A program made the position numbers and the translations under genes. This document shows positions 1 through 8,018 of a stretch of DNA of 58,540 bases, piece by piece. The stretch covers positions 1 through 58,540 of the forward strand of contig JABDFI010000006.1 in NCBI GenBank assembly GCA_013286595.1, read 5' to 3'. This stretch comes from Chlamydiota bacterium (GTDB lineage: Bacteria; Chlamydiota; Chlamydiia; Chlamydiales; Rhabdochlamydiaceae). Every line of letters begins with the position of its first letter. The stretch's first letter is position 1. The notes below the pieces were generated by a model, which saw only the letters and a program-made list of their open reading frames with translations, was not told where the DNA came from and did no database searches.

Positions 1-1
1 T

Positions 2-126
2 CTCACATCTTTAAGCTCACTTCAACTAGATCTTTCCGGAATTACTCCGATGTTGCAAAAGCTTTTAATGCGAAACTGAGTATTCAGAGAGAGAATGGAT
101 TATTACATCTCATAAACTACACCTAA
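2..126 (+). pseudogene. 3' remnant of an F-box/LRR gene, cut by the window edge
   Basis: The first 30 bases encode the last LRR strand (LTSLSSLQLD) seen at the end of the complete LRR genes in this window. Compared with them, a base is missing near position 46, so the frame stops at 77-79 and the following A-K-A-F-x-A-K-L-S coding stretch lies in another frame. After it, about 98-112 resembles the start of the C-terminal module (DYYIY) of the gene at 27534. This is therefore a decayed 3' end; the rest of the gene lies outside the window. Confidence 0.6.
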
Positions 127-156
127 ACACCCGTAATCGACGGAGATTTTTTATAG

Positions 157-420
157 CTAATTTGCTTTTACATGTAAAAGAGGGAAGATTCTTCTCTGAA
201 CCTCTTGCGTAATTTCTGAGGCTGCAAATAAAAGAATTTCCTCCACTATAATAATTTGCGCAGGCTCTATCCTAACTGAGTTGGGTTTAAGTTCTTTAGT
301 TCTTTCAAGAAAAAGGGATGAGGAAGAGTTGTAGAAAAACCCTCTTGTACAACCTCTTCTTGACATCAGATCAAAAAGCCGTTCGATGATTCCACCCCAG
401 TACGGGCACGGATACTGCAC
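157..420 (-). pseudogene. Chimeric ORF containing a uridine kinase fragment
   Basis: This 87-codon open frame contains a stretch (RIEPAQIIIVEEILLFAASE) almost identical to the middle of the uridine kinase at 2822-3505. At DNA level 211-273 matches 3104-3166 with about 3 mismatches in 63 bases. Flanking residues on both sides do not match uridine kinase, and neither the Walker A loop nor the C-terminal half is present. I read it as a duplicated fragment that happens to be open, not as a working gene. Confidence 0.6.
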
Positions 421-563
421 TTAATTATTCCTTTTTCGTTTAATTTCAGATCAAAATTTAACTGTTTTGAGTGATTTTTTTTATTAACTGAATTAGATTT
501 CTCTTGTTGTGTATTTGCAGTTATATTTTTTTAATTTAAATCGGTAAGTGAAAAAAATCAATC

Positions 564-591
564 TTTAAATAAAATTAATTATAAATATAAT
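564..591 (+). promoter_or_regulatory. Predicted sigma70-type promoter of the LRR gene at 619
   Basis: TTTAAA (564-569) and TATAAT (586-591) are separated by 16 bases. The same pair with 17-base spacing stands in front of the LRR genes at 20044 and 27534. An A/T box (TTTTTTTAATTTAAA, ending at 540) lies upstream and is also shared by those leaders. A strong ribosome binding site (AGGAGG) follows at about 606-611. Confidence 0.5.
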
Positions 592-618
592 CCTATATCA
601 CAATTAGGAGGTCTAACA

Positions 619-1968
619 ATGTCATTATCCGGCTTAGTTTCTTTAACTTTACAAGCGACAGAGCAGCCAGCGCCTATGCTTGCTCTTTCACAAACTACAT
701 CTAAACACGCAATGACTGGCATAAACGCTATCCCTAGCGCCGTTTTTGGACGTATATTAAGCTTCCTTCCTGCTCAACAAATAACTCGCGTCCATCATGT
801 ATGCCAAGCTTGGCGTAAGCTATCTCTCGTCAACGAAGGCTGTCTAGATCTTTCTGGACTGCCCAATTTATCAGATGGCGATCTTAAAACCATTCTTGAT
901 AAAGCAAGTGGTGCTCGCATTACCTCTATCAATCTATCTAATTGTAAGAATATCACAGATGCTGGCCTTGCCCATCTATCAAAACTCACATCTCTAAGCT
1001 CACTTAATCTAAGCTGGTGCATAAACATCACAGATGCTGGCCTTGCCAATCTAGTAACTCTCACATCTCTAAGATCACTTAATCTAAGAGGGTACACAAA
1101 CATCACAGATGATGGCCTTGCCCATCTAGTAACTCTCACATCTCTAACTTCACTTAATCTAAGTGAGTGTTCAAACATCACAGATGCTGCCCTTGCCCAT
1201 CTAGTAACTCTCACATCTCTAACCTCACTTAATCTAAGCGGGTGCACAGATTTCACAGATGCTGGCCTTGCCTGTCTAGTAACCCTCACCTCTCTAAGCT
1301 CACTTGATTTATGCGGGTGCTATAACATTACAGATGCTGGCCTTGCCTATCTAGTACCTCTTACATTTTTAAGCTCACTTAATCTAAGTTGGTGCACAAA
1401 CATCACAGATGCTGGCCTTGCCCATCTAGCAACTCTCACACTCTTAAGCTCACTTAATCTAAACGGGTGCTATAAGATCACAGATGCTGGCCTTGCCCAG
1501 CTAGTAACTCTCACACTCTTAAGTTCACTTAATCTAAGCGGGTGCACAAACCTCACAGATGCAGGCCTTGTCCATCTAATAACTCTTACACTCTTAAGAT
1601 CACTTAATCTAAGCTGGTGCACAAATATCACAGATGCTGGCCTTGCCCATCTAGTAACTTTCACACTCTTAAGCTGTCTTGATCTATGCGGGTGCTATAA
1701 TATCACAGATGCTGGCCTTGCCCATCTAGTAACTCTCACACTCTTAAGCTCACTTGATCTAAGCTGGTGCTATAAGATCACAGATGCTGGCCTTGCCCAT
1801 CTAGTAACTCTCACACTCTTAAGCTCACTTCAACTAGATCATTTGAGGGTTACCTTCGATGCTGCAAAAGCTTTTAAGGCGAAACTGAGCATTTTTCGGA
1901 TGTATATTAAGCTTCCTTCCTGTGCAACAAATAACTCGCGTCCATTATGTATGCCAAGCTTGGCGTAA
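619..1968 (+). CDS. F-box / leucine-rich repeat protein, probable host-directed effector (12 LRRs)
   Basis: A 449-residue protein. Residues 1-36 form a low-complexity leader, 38-69 an F-box-like segment (IPSAVFGRILSFLP), and about 95-410 hold twelve 25-residue cysteine-type LRRs with consensus NITDAGLAHLVTLTSLSSLNL, each 75 bp in DNA. In eukaryotes this architecture (FBXL) recruits substrates to SCF ubiquitin ligases; expansions of such families are known in Parachlamydiaceae, so a secreted adaptor acting in the amoeba is the likely role (inference). ATG at 619 follows AGGAGG by about 8 bases. After residue 424 the sequence departs from its paralogues: the last 25 codons are a copy of the family's own F-box DNA read in another frame, so the C-terminus is a recombination product. 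Confidence 0.85.
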   Translation: MSLSGLVSLTLQATEQPAPMLALSQTTSKHAMTGINAIPSAVFGRILSFLPAQQITRVHHVCQAWRKLSLVNEGCLDLSGLPNLSDGDLKTILDKASGARITSINLSNCKNITDAGLAHLSKLTSLSSLNLSWCINITDAGLANLVTLTSLRSLNLRGYTNITDDGLAHLVTLTSLTSLNLSECSNITDAALAHLVTLTSLTSLNLSGCTDFTDAGLACLVTLTSLSSLDLCGCYNITDAGLAYLVPLTFLSSLNLSWCTNITDAGLAHLATLTLLSSLNLNGCYKITDAGLAQLVTLTLLSSLNLSGCTNLTDAGLVHLITLTLLRSLNLSWCTNITDAGLAHLVTFTLLSCLDLCGCYNITDAGLAHLVTLTLLSSLDLSWCYKITDAGLAHLVTLTLLSSLQLDHLRVTFDAAKAFKAKLSIFRMYIKLPSCATNNSRPLCMPSLA

Positions 1969-1973
1969 GCTAC
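1891..1973 (+). repeat. Duplicated F-box-coding segment joined to the 3' end of the LRR gene
   Basis: About 80 bases here match 744-826 of the same gene (the F-box segment around TATATTAAGCTTCCTTCCTG) with only a few differences, but in a different reading frame. The copy provides the last codons and the stop of the upstream gene. It most likely came from recombination between LRR paralogues. Confidence 0.75.
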
Positions 1974-1980
1974 TGTCAAA

Positions 1981-2010
1981 GCTAAGGTGAACTATCTTGG
2001 CTTTGTCACG
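1981..2010 (+). repeat. Small remnant of the inverted-repeat element found whole at 47271
   Basis: The 30 bases GCTAAGGTGAACTATCTTGG and following match, with a few changes, the inner hairpin of the element at 47271-47432 read on the opposite strand. The outer arms are absent. Function unknown; useful only as evidence that this element family is dispersed. Confidence 0.4.
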
Positions 2011-2111
2011 CAGAGTCAAAATTCGCACAACCTAAACGGGCGCAGTATAAGTGACGCTGTCATGTTGGTTGTATTTCAGTATACTTGAGAGCATTTTCTC
2101 TAACACAAAGA

Positions 2112-2624
2112 TCACTTCAGCAAGAGAGCCCAATGCGCATCTTCATTGTCATATATTGTACGAATGAAAAAATCCACCAACTTTGGCATAGTGGAAAGCT
2201 CGGTAATGGGGGTAAAGTGCAACCGAGGAAGCGAGCCTTCAATTTTTGTCACTCTTTCTTGGAGATAATAGATCTGCATTGAATCTTTATGCTTTGAGCG
2301 ACAGTCTCGTATCCGCAACACAACGCCAGATTCTGTAGAAGTTAAGGCGAAACCAATCCCTTGTGCACTAAAGAATGTTTCTAGTGAACGATTATTAAGG
2401 AGTTCAAGAGTGCTTTTGGGCACATGGCGTTGAAAGATATCCAACAAGGACTCTTCCACATTTATCAACCTACCTTTTTGAGGAGTTTGCCTTTGTTCTA
2501 AACCCCGCACACTTTTTTCTAGATCACCAAGTCGAGTAACGGCGTGGGAGTCCTTAGAAAATGTCCGATTTACAACTCTTGGAATAGATGTAGCACAAAA
2601 AATTCGGCGAACAGCAAACGACAT
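2112..2624 (-). CDS. Hypothetical protein with an arginine-rich, presequence-like N-terminus
   Basis: I do not recognise a family. The open frame extends to 2639, but ATG at 2624 is preceded by AGGAAGG at 5 bases and is preferred (170 residues). The first 24 residues (MSFAVRRIFCATSIPRVVNR and on) contain several arginines and no acidic residue, like a eukaryotic mitochondrial presequence. A short charged, probably helical stretch (LGDLEKSVRGLEQRQ) follows, and the C-terminal half looks globular. It lies next to uridine kinase and a mitochondrial-type carrier on the same strand; a shared role in host interaction is speculation. Confidence 0.5.
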   Translation of the reverse strand: MSFAVRRIFCATSIPRVVNRTFSKDSHAVTRLGDLEKSVRGLEQRQTPQKGRLINVEESLLDIFQRHVPKSTLELLNNRSLETFFSAQGIGFALTSTESGVVLRIRDCRSKHKDSMQIYYLQERVTKIEGSLPRLHFTPITELSTMPKLVDFFIRTIYDNEDAHWALLLK

Positions 2625-2821
2625 AGGAACCTTCCTCATGATTCTTTTGTAAAAAGCGTAGGCAATCTCTTATTTACTGTAAAGATTTGATAAGAAAATG
2701 TGGATGGGTGTCAGAGAAAGTCAATGATTGGACAGGCCGAGAAGCTCCTATTGAATACAATTGGTCTTGAGCAACGCTATCTAAGCATACAATTAGAAAT
2801 AGGATGAAATGGCTCATTAGA

Positions 2822-3505
2822 TCAATGAAGAGAAACAGGAGTTGTTGTCGGGCATACTTCACGTAGCTTAGCTAAAATTAAGCTGATAGCTGCTTGATTA
2901 TATCCTCCTTCTGGGACGATTACATCGGCATATTTTTTGCTGGGTTCTACGAAGGAGTCATGCATGGGCTTTACAGTAGTTAAATATTGCTCCTTTACGC
3001 TATTAAAATCACGAGACCGCTCTTTCATATCTCGCTCAATGCGTCGAATCACGCGAACATCATCATCAGTGTCGACGAAGATTTTGATATCAAAAAGATC
3101 CCTAACTTCTGAAGCTGCAAATAAAAGAATTCCCTCCACTATAATAATTTGCGCAGGCTCTATCCTTTCGGTTTTCTTTTCTCTAGCATGGATATGAAAA
3201 TTATAGGTGGGTCGTTCGATAGCTCGTCCCTTCTTCAAGTCGATTAAATGTTGTCGAAGGAGTGAGAATTCTATAGAGTCAGGATGGTCAAAATTTCCCT
3301 TTCCTCGCTCTTCGAATGAGATGTTGGAAAGATCCTTGTAGTAAGAATCTTGACTGATCAACACGGATTCTGGAAAGGCATGATGTACTTTCTCCGCAAG
3401 AGTTGTTTTTCCGGATCCTGTACCACCTGCAATCCCAACAACAATTGTCGCATTAGCAAAAACACTAGCAGTAAACGCGATAAAAAATAGAAATGCTTTA
3501 ATCAT
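2822..3505 (-). CDS. udk: Uridine kinase with N-terminal signal-peptide-like extension
   Basis: Phosphorylates uridine and cytidine to UMP and CMP in pyrimidine salvage. The P-loop GGTGSGKT (residues 27-34), the SQDSYYKD motif and the FDHPDS motif are typical of uridine kinases. An open frame reaches a TTG at 3517, but ATG at 3505 follows GGGGA by 5 bases, giving 227 residues. The N-terminus is unusual: MIK, a hydrophobic run (AFLFFIAFTA) and SVFANA, an ideal signal-peptidase I site, directly before the first beta strand (TIVVGIAGG). Cleavage would leave an almost intact kinase. Cytosolic family members lack such an extension, so export or membrane association is possible. A fragment of this gene is duplicated at 211-273. 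Confidence 0.85.
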   Translation of the reverse strand: MIKAFLFFIAFTASVFANATIVVGIAGGTGSGKTTLAEKVHHAFPESVLISQDSYYKDLSNISFEERGKGNFDHPDSIEFSLLRQHLIDLKKGRAIERPTYNFHIHAREKKTERIEPAQIIIVEGILLFAASEVRDLFDIKIFVDTDDDVRVIRRIERDMKERSRDFNSVKEQYLTTVKPMHDSFVEPSKKYADVIVPEGGYNQAAISLILAKLREVCPTTTPVSLH

Positions 3506-3525
3506 CTTCTTCCCCAAGAAAAAAA

Positions 3526-4503
3526 TTAGTCAGAAAAATTGCAAGACTTTCGTAAATGTCTGTAGACATAGGGCATTCCGGTAAAGAATATCATGGCTCT
3601 TGGTGTTATGGCAGCGACTCTAGCAGAGCTCCCTTTATACATCCCTTTGACGCCTTCTTCTTTGAGAATGCGTTGTGCACATTTCAATGCTGAACGATCG
3701 GGAAAATGTTGACGATCCATGCCGCTTAATTGTACCCGTAATTTGAGTACGCCCAGAGGATTTGAGATCGCAGCTGCAGTGCCCCAACTAAGACCATTGA
3801 TAGCGGCTTGCTGAATGACCGAAAGTTCTTCTATACTAGTATGATCCTTTGCCAATTTTCTTAGTCGACCGGCAAATAATTCGCCAAATGCATTGACGGC
3901 ACCAAAATTAGCTAATTGCACCCAATAACCTCGGTACAGCTCTCGGATCCCGCCTTTTTTTAGCAATAACTTGGCGATTTCTGTGGCCCTTTTGTTTTCA
4001 AAACTTGGGTCTTTGATTGCCTTTGGAGATTGCTGAATTTCGCTTAATACAGCAGCTGTCGTCCAACCGCATGTGGAACCAGCAAATTGACCTCCACATC
4101 CAGCAAGAAGATTGGCAGAGTCTGATTCCCCTAAGTACTCTCTTGTGAAATGGGATCCTACGCAGTAGGCACCCGTTCCCATAATACTTCCAGCTGCTAC
4201 AGTGGGAAATCCAGAGTAACACCCGCGCAAACCTTCACTGGAAATGACCATTCTCGCAGTATGGAGCCATCCACTAGAATTAATCTTTGCAGCATCAGAT
4301 GCCAATTTTCTTGTCTGTATGACAAGAGATAGATTTGTAAAGCTGTCTGCGAATAAACCGAAGCTTCCTCCTGCAGCCATCCGCAAGAATAAGTCTTCTG
4401 TTTTTGATGGCTTTGGTAACACAATGGGCTCTTGTGGCTGTCCAGGCGGAAAGTCAGAACTTTGATTTCTTTTTATCGTTGAGGTGAGGATAGGCAATGC
4501 CAT
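3526..4503 (-). CDS. Mitochondrial carrier family (SLC25-like) transporter
   Basis: A 325-residue protein with the threefold layout of mitochondrial carriers: repeats at about 42-125, 131-217 and 232-318, each a pair of hydrophobic helices. Each repeat holds a form of the EGxxGxYxG matrix-helix motif (SEGLRGCYSG, KKGGIRELYRG, EEGVKGMYKG). Repeat 3 keeps NPLGVLKLR, close to PxDxxKxR; the signature is weaker in repeats 1 and 2. A hydrophilic 40-residue leader precedes repeat 1. ATG at 4503 has GGAG 8 bases upstream; an in-frame start 26 codons earlier lacks this. The family is eukaryotic and very rare in bacteria (Legionella LncP, secreted into host mitochondria, is the known case), so acquisition from a host is likely. 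Substrate unknown. Confidence 0.82.
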   Translation of the reverse strand: MALPILTSTIKRNQSSDFPPGQPQEPIVLPKPSKTEDLFLRMAAGGSFGLFADSFTNLSLVIQTRKLASDAAKINSSGWLHTARMVISSEGLRGCYSGFPTVAAGSIMGTGAYCVGSHFTREYLGESDSANLLAGCGGQFAGSTCGWTTAAVLSEIQQSPKAIKDPSFENKRATEIAKLLLKKGGIRELYRGYWVQLANFGAVNAFGELFAGRLRKLAKDHTSIEELSVIQQAAINGLSWGTAAAISNPLGVLKLRVQLSGMDRQHFPDRSALKCAQRILKEEGVKGMYKGSSARVAAITPRAMIFFTGMPYVYRHLRKSCNFSD

Positions 4504-4595
4504 GATTCTGTCTCCGCAAAAAGCAAAATGCAAGAAGCACTTTCTCATTTGTTTACTTATTTTCCAAGCACCAAAACCCAAGACAAAAAACTATA

Positions 4596-4677
4596 TTTTT
4601 TACCACCCGCTTCGCTAGAGAGCACAGAGCCGCTCTCTGTGGGCTCTGTGCTCTCTAGCGAAGCGGGTGGTAAAAAA
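4596..4677. repeat. Perfect palindrome, 36-bp arms and 10-bp loop
   Basis: 4596-4631 is the exact reverse complement of 4642-4677, with a GCTCTCTGTG loop. The core arm begins ACCACCCGCTTCGC. It lies between the ends of mfd and the start of the carrier gene, downstream of mfd. The arms start with six T and end with six A, the reverse of an intrinsic terminator, so a simple terminator is not a good explanation. It could stop transcription through structure alone, or be a small mobile element. Confidence 0.85.
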
Positions 4678-4724
4678 ATAAAGCAAACTCTCACATATGA
4701 GTTCACATATTTTATTAGCGCAAC

Positions 4725-7700
4725 TCAAAGAGGTTGGTTTAAAAGTTTGATGACTTCGCTTTCCCATTCAGCTGGGTGTTTCACCTTGGGCATGGGGAAG
4801 GATTTTTTGACTGTGATTTTGCCAACTTGTCTTTCAACATCTAGTGTGCGCTGTGTGCACTTGATGAGGGTGAAGTGATGGCTGCTAGCAAAGAGACGCA
4901 AGCGAGTCAAGTGGTAGAGCCAGAGAACTGGTTCTGGATACGGGCCAAAGCGATCCTTGAGTTCAGTGAGCAGTGCATCGAGTTCTTCATTGGTTCCAGC
5001 TTCACCAAAACGGTGATAGAGTTCCATGCGTAGAGAGGATTCATTGATGTAAGTGTCAGGTAGAGAAGCGTTGTAGGGGAATTCGATTTTGGTTTCTGTA
5101 AACGAGGGGGATGAACGTCGTTTAAGAGCATCGACAGCTTTTTTTAATAACTTGCAATAGAGATGAAATCCAATGGATGCGACTTGTCCTGATTGTTGAG
5201 TGCCCAAGATATCTCCAGCGCCCCGAATTTCTAAATCGCGCATCGCCACTTTCATTCCAGCACCATATCCTGAGGCTTCTGCTAAAGCAGATAAGCGTCG
5301 TCGTGTGAGTTCGGGTAGAGAAGCGTGTCTTGGGATGAGAAAATAAGCATAGGCAGGGCGATTCCATCTGCCGACTCGACCACGCATCTGGTAGAGATCG
5401 GCTAAGCCAAAGGTATCTGCGCGATCGATCAGGATTGTATTGGCATTGGGAATATCGATCCCATTTTCAATAATCGTGGTGGCAACGAGGATATCAGCTG
5501 TGCCCGACTTAAAGGCGTGAAACACAGAGTCGAGTTCATCGGCTGACATCTGACCATGTCCTGTGACGATTCGGGCTTCTGGTAACAGTTTCTGGAGTTC
5601 TTCCGTTACGCGAAAGATGGTTTCGACGCGGTTGTGGATGAAGAAGGCTTGCCCATCGCGCGCTAATTCGCGCATGAGTGCGTTGTGAATGAGTATAGAA
5701 TCTCGCTCGGCAAGAAGAGTTTTGATGGGCAGACGGTCTTGAGGTGGTGTGTTGATGATTGAGATATCGCGCGAGCCGATTAGAGAAAGATAAAGTGTGC
5801 GAGGGATGGGAGTGGCAGAAAGGGTCAGACAGTCTACACCCACTTTAGCTTTTTTTAAATGCTCTTTTGCACGCACGCCAAAGCGCTGTTCTTCGTCAAT
5901 GATGATTAGACCCAGATCTTTAAATTGAACGTCCTTGCTGATGATCCGGTGCGTGCCAATGATGATATCGACAGTGCCTTCTTTGGCTTTTTTGATCGTT
6001 TCTAAGATCTCTTTGCGCGAGCGAAAACGGGACAGTACGCCAATGTTGATGGGGAAATTGGCCATGCGCGCACAAAAGGTTTCGTAATGTTGCATCGCTA
6101 GCACAGTTGTAGGAACGAGCACTGCCACTTGTTTTTTGCCGTCAGCAACAGCTTTAAAGGCCGCTCGCATCGCCACTTCCGTCTTGCCATATCCCACATC
6201 TCCACAGATTAATCTGTCCATGGCTTTGGGCGATTGCATATCTTGTGAGATGGCAGCGATCGCTTGTAACTGATCTTCCGTTTCCACAAAGGGAAAGTCT
6301 TCTTGGAAGGAGCGCATATCTTGAGAATCAGCACCAAAAACATGACCACCTTGAATCACCCGTTCTGCATGCATGCGCAAAAGTTGATCGGCGTAGCCCA
6401 TGATGGCTTGTTGTGCGTTTAAACGAGTGCGTTGCCATCGCGCGGTTCCCAATTGACTTAAGGTGGGCATCTCTTCTTTGACCCCAATGTAGCGACTGAC
6501 TAAATGGGATTGGGAGACGGGGACGTAGAGTTTGCTATTGTCGGCGTACTCCAGCAGCATGTACTCAGTGAGAATGCCCTGATGATCAGGTCTTTTTTCT
6601 ACACCTAAGTATTTTGCGATTCCATGATGGAAATGAACAACGACATCACCCGGAACAAGGGCGTGAAATTCTGAGGCTGGGGTGTGCGCTGTACTGCGCC
6701 ATTTTTGTCTGCGAGGCTTGAGTCGATGTGTCAGCTCTGTCGTGGGGATTAAAGCAAAATTCGCATCGTCGATGACAAATCCACCTGAAAGGTAGCCTGT
6801 TGAAAAGTCGGTGTGTTGAGGAAGTTTGATCTCCTGTTGGTGCAGTCTTTCTTGCAAAGCGTGTTTTTCTGATTCGGTCGAACAAAGAAATTCGATATGA
6901 AGTTGGGCGTGGTGGGGCTGACCCAGGGTGTGGAGAATTTCATCTGCTGTGGCTGCTGCTTGGTTGTCTAACGAGGAGAAGTAATCACCAATGGGATGAA
7001 AAGGGTGTTTCCATCTCTTGGTCGAGATCGTTTGATTGAGGATCTGGAAAGAGAGAGGTTGTAATGGTTCTTTGCCAGTATAAAAAGCGCGTCCGGTTTT
7101 TTGTGACATGCGCACGTCGGATAGCTCTTCCACTTTTTGATGGGTCCAAAAATGGGTCACAAGGGGTTGTGCTTGCTGAAGAAAATCTTCGAAAGAGATG
7201 AAGTAAGAGGATTGAGCTCCCGGAAGAGACTTCAAAGCCACATAGCGATCTTCTAAGTTCAATAGATCGTTAAAAATGAGGAGGGTATTGGGTCCTAGAT
7301 AATCGAGAAGAGAACACAGTGTTTTTTCTTTTTGCAATAGAGCAACTTCCGATGCCGATGAAAGGAAGAGTTCTTCCCGTTTGCCTGTCGACTTTTGGCT
7401 GATCGGATCAAAGGTGCGAATCTCTTCAAGCGTGTCGCCAAAAAACTCTAAGCGGTAAGGATCTGTAGAAGAAAGAGGAAAAAGATCGATGATGCCGCCA
7501 CGTACAGCAAATTCTCCTTTATCTGCAACGAGTGGAACTTGTCTAAAGCCCAGTTCAGTTAAGAAAGCAGGAAGAGTACCAAATGAAAGTGTCTGATTTT
7601 TTTTCCATACATGACAGGTACTGTTCAACAACTTCTTGGAAGGAAGTTTCTGTAAGACAGCTTGTAGAGAAGCTAAGATAACATGGGGATGCTGTTGCGT

Positions 7701-8018
7701 CAGGATGCTGTTTAAAACCTCGAAACGCTTGCCCACGAGGTCGGGACTGGGTGGGATCTCTTCTCCGGGTAAAACTTCCCAAGAGGGAAAATCAACAACG
7801 CTTGGCAAAGAAAAATGAGCGAGATCATCATAGAGTTTGTCTTCGCTACTGCTGCTGATCACCAAAATGTTTTTTTTGGTCGCTTGTGCAATGAGAGAAA
7901 TGAGGATTGCTTTAGAGGCATCCCAAAGTTGTTCGACAAGAAGCGTCTTCTCTTGTGAACACAAGGTCGAAAAAGTGATAAGAGAGGGACTGTTCTCTAT
8001 TTTTTTGTTGCTAGCCAT
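4725..8018 (-). CDS. mfd: Transcription-repair coupling factor Mfd
   Basis: A 1097-residue SF2 translocase that removes RNA polymerase stalled at DNA lesions and recruits UvrA. Seen in order: an N-terminal UvrB-like region, the CarD-like RNA polymerase interaction domain ([18 protein letters not shown], about residue 455), Walker A GDVGYGKT (about 605), DEEQ (about 706), helicase motif VI ([16 protein letters not shown]) and a C-terminal TRCF domain. Length is normal. The start overlaps the end of alaS by 22 bases in another frame, so the two are translated from one transcript. In Chlamydia mfd and alaS are also neighbours. Confidence 0.97.
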   Translation of the reverse strand: MASNKKIENSPSLITFSTLCSQEKTLLVEQLWDASKAILISLIAQATKKNILVISSSSEDKLYDDLAHFSLPSVVDFPSWEVLPGEEIPPSPDLVGKRFEVLNSILTQQHPHVILASLQAVLQKLPSKKLLNSTCHVWKKNQTLSFGTLPAFLTELGFRQVPLVADKGEFAVRGGIIDLFPLSSTDPYRLEFFGDTLEEIRTFDPISQKSTGKREELFLSSASEVALLQKEKTLCSLLDYLGPNTLLIFNDLLNLEDRYVALKSLPGAQSSYFISFEDFLQQAQPLVTHFWTHQKVEELSDVRMSQKTGRAFYTGKEPLQPLSFQILNQTISTKRWKHPFHPIGDYFSSLDNQAAATADEILHTLGQPHHAQLHIEFLCSTESEKHALQERLHQQEIKLPQHTDFSTGYLSGGFVIDDANFALIPTTELTHRLKPRRQKWRSTAHTPASEFHALVPGDVVVHFHHGIAKYLGVEKRPDHQGILTEYMLLEYADNSKLYVPVSQSHLVSRYIGVKEEMPTLSQLGTARWQRTRLNAQQAIMGYADQLLRMHAERVIQGGHVFGADSQDMRSFQEDFPFVETEDQLQAIAAISQDMQSPKAMDRLICGDVGYGKTEVAMRAAFKAVADGKKQVAVLVPTTVLAMQHYETFCARMANFPINIGVLSRFRSRKEILETIKKAKEGTVDIIIGTHRIISKDVQFKDLGLIIIDEEQRFGVRAKEHLKKAKVGVDCLTLSATPIPRTLYLSLIGSRDISIINTPPQDRLPIKTLLAERDSILIHNALMRELARDGQAFFIHNRVETIFRVTEELQKLLPEARIVTGHGQMSADELDSVFHAFKSGTADILVATTIIENGIDIPNANTILIDRADTFGLADLYQMRGRVGRWNRPAYAYFLIPRHASLPELTRRRLSALAEASGYGAGMKVAMRDLEIRGAGDILGTQQSGQVASIGFHLYCKLLKKAVDALKRRSSPSFTETKIEFPYNASLPDTYINESSLRMELYHRFGEAGTNEELDALLTELKDRFGPYPEPVLWLYHLTRLRLFASSHHFTLIKCTQRTLDVERQVGKITVKKSFPMPKVKHPAEWESEVIKLLNQPL

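Noticed and set aside
795-1289. Long antisense open frames across the LRR genes (also at 1470-1664, 11061-11855, 18531-18983, 28163-28429, 52458-52769 and others)
   Set aside because: They have periodic 25-residue repeats (RWARPASVM) only because the 75-bp LRR unit keeps the antisense frame open. No leader or binding site supports them.
915-1840. Regular 75-bp repeats that could suggest a repeat array such as CRISPR
   Set aside because: The repeats are contiguous, have no unique spacers, and encode in-frame LRRs.
2085-2282. 65-codon plus-strand frame
   Set aside because: It is antisense to the better supported 170-residue minus-strand gene and has no ribosome binding site.
2674-2862. 62-codon minus-strand frame with a hydrophobic start
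   Set aside because: It overlaps the end of uridine kinase, has no clear binding site, and resembles no family.
4528-4878. 116-codon plus-strand frame across the palindrome and the mfd 3' end
   Set aside because: Its middle is the palindrome itself and its end is antisense to mfd.
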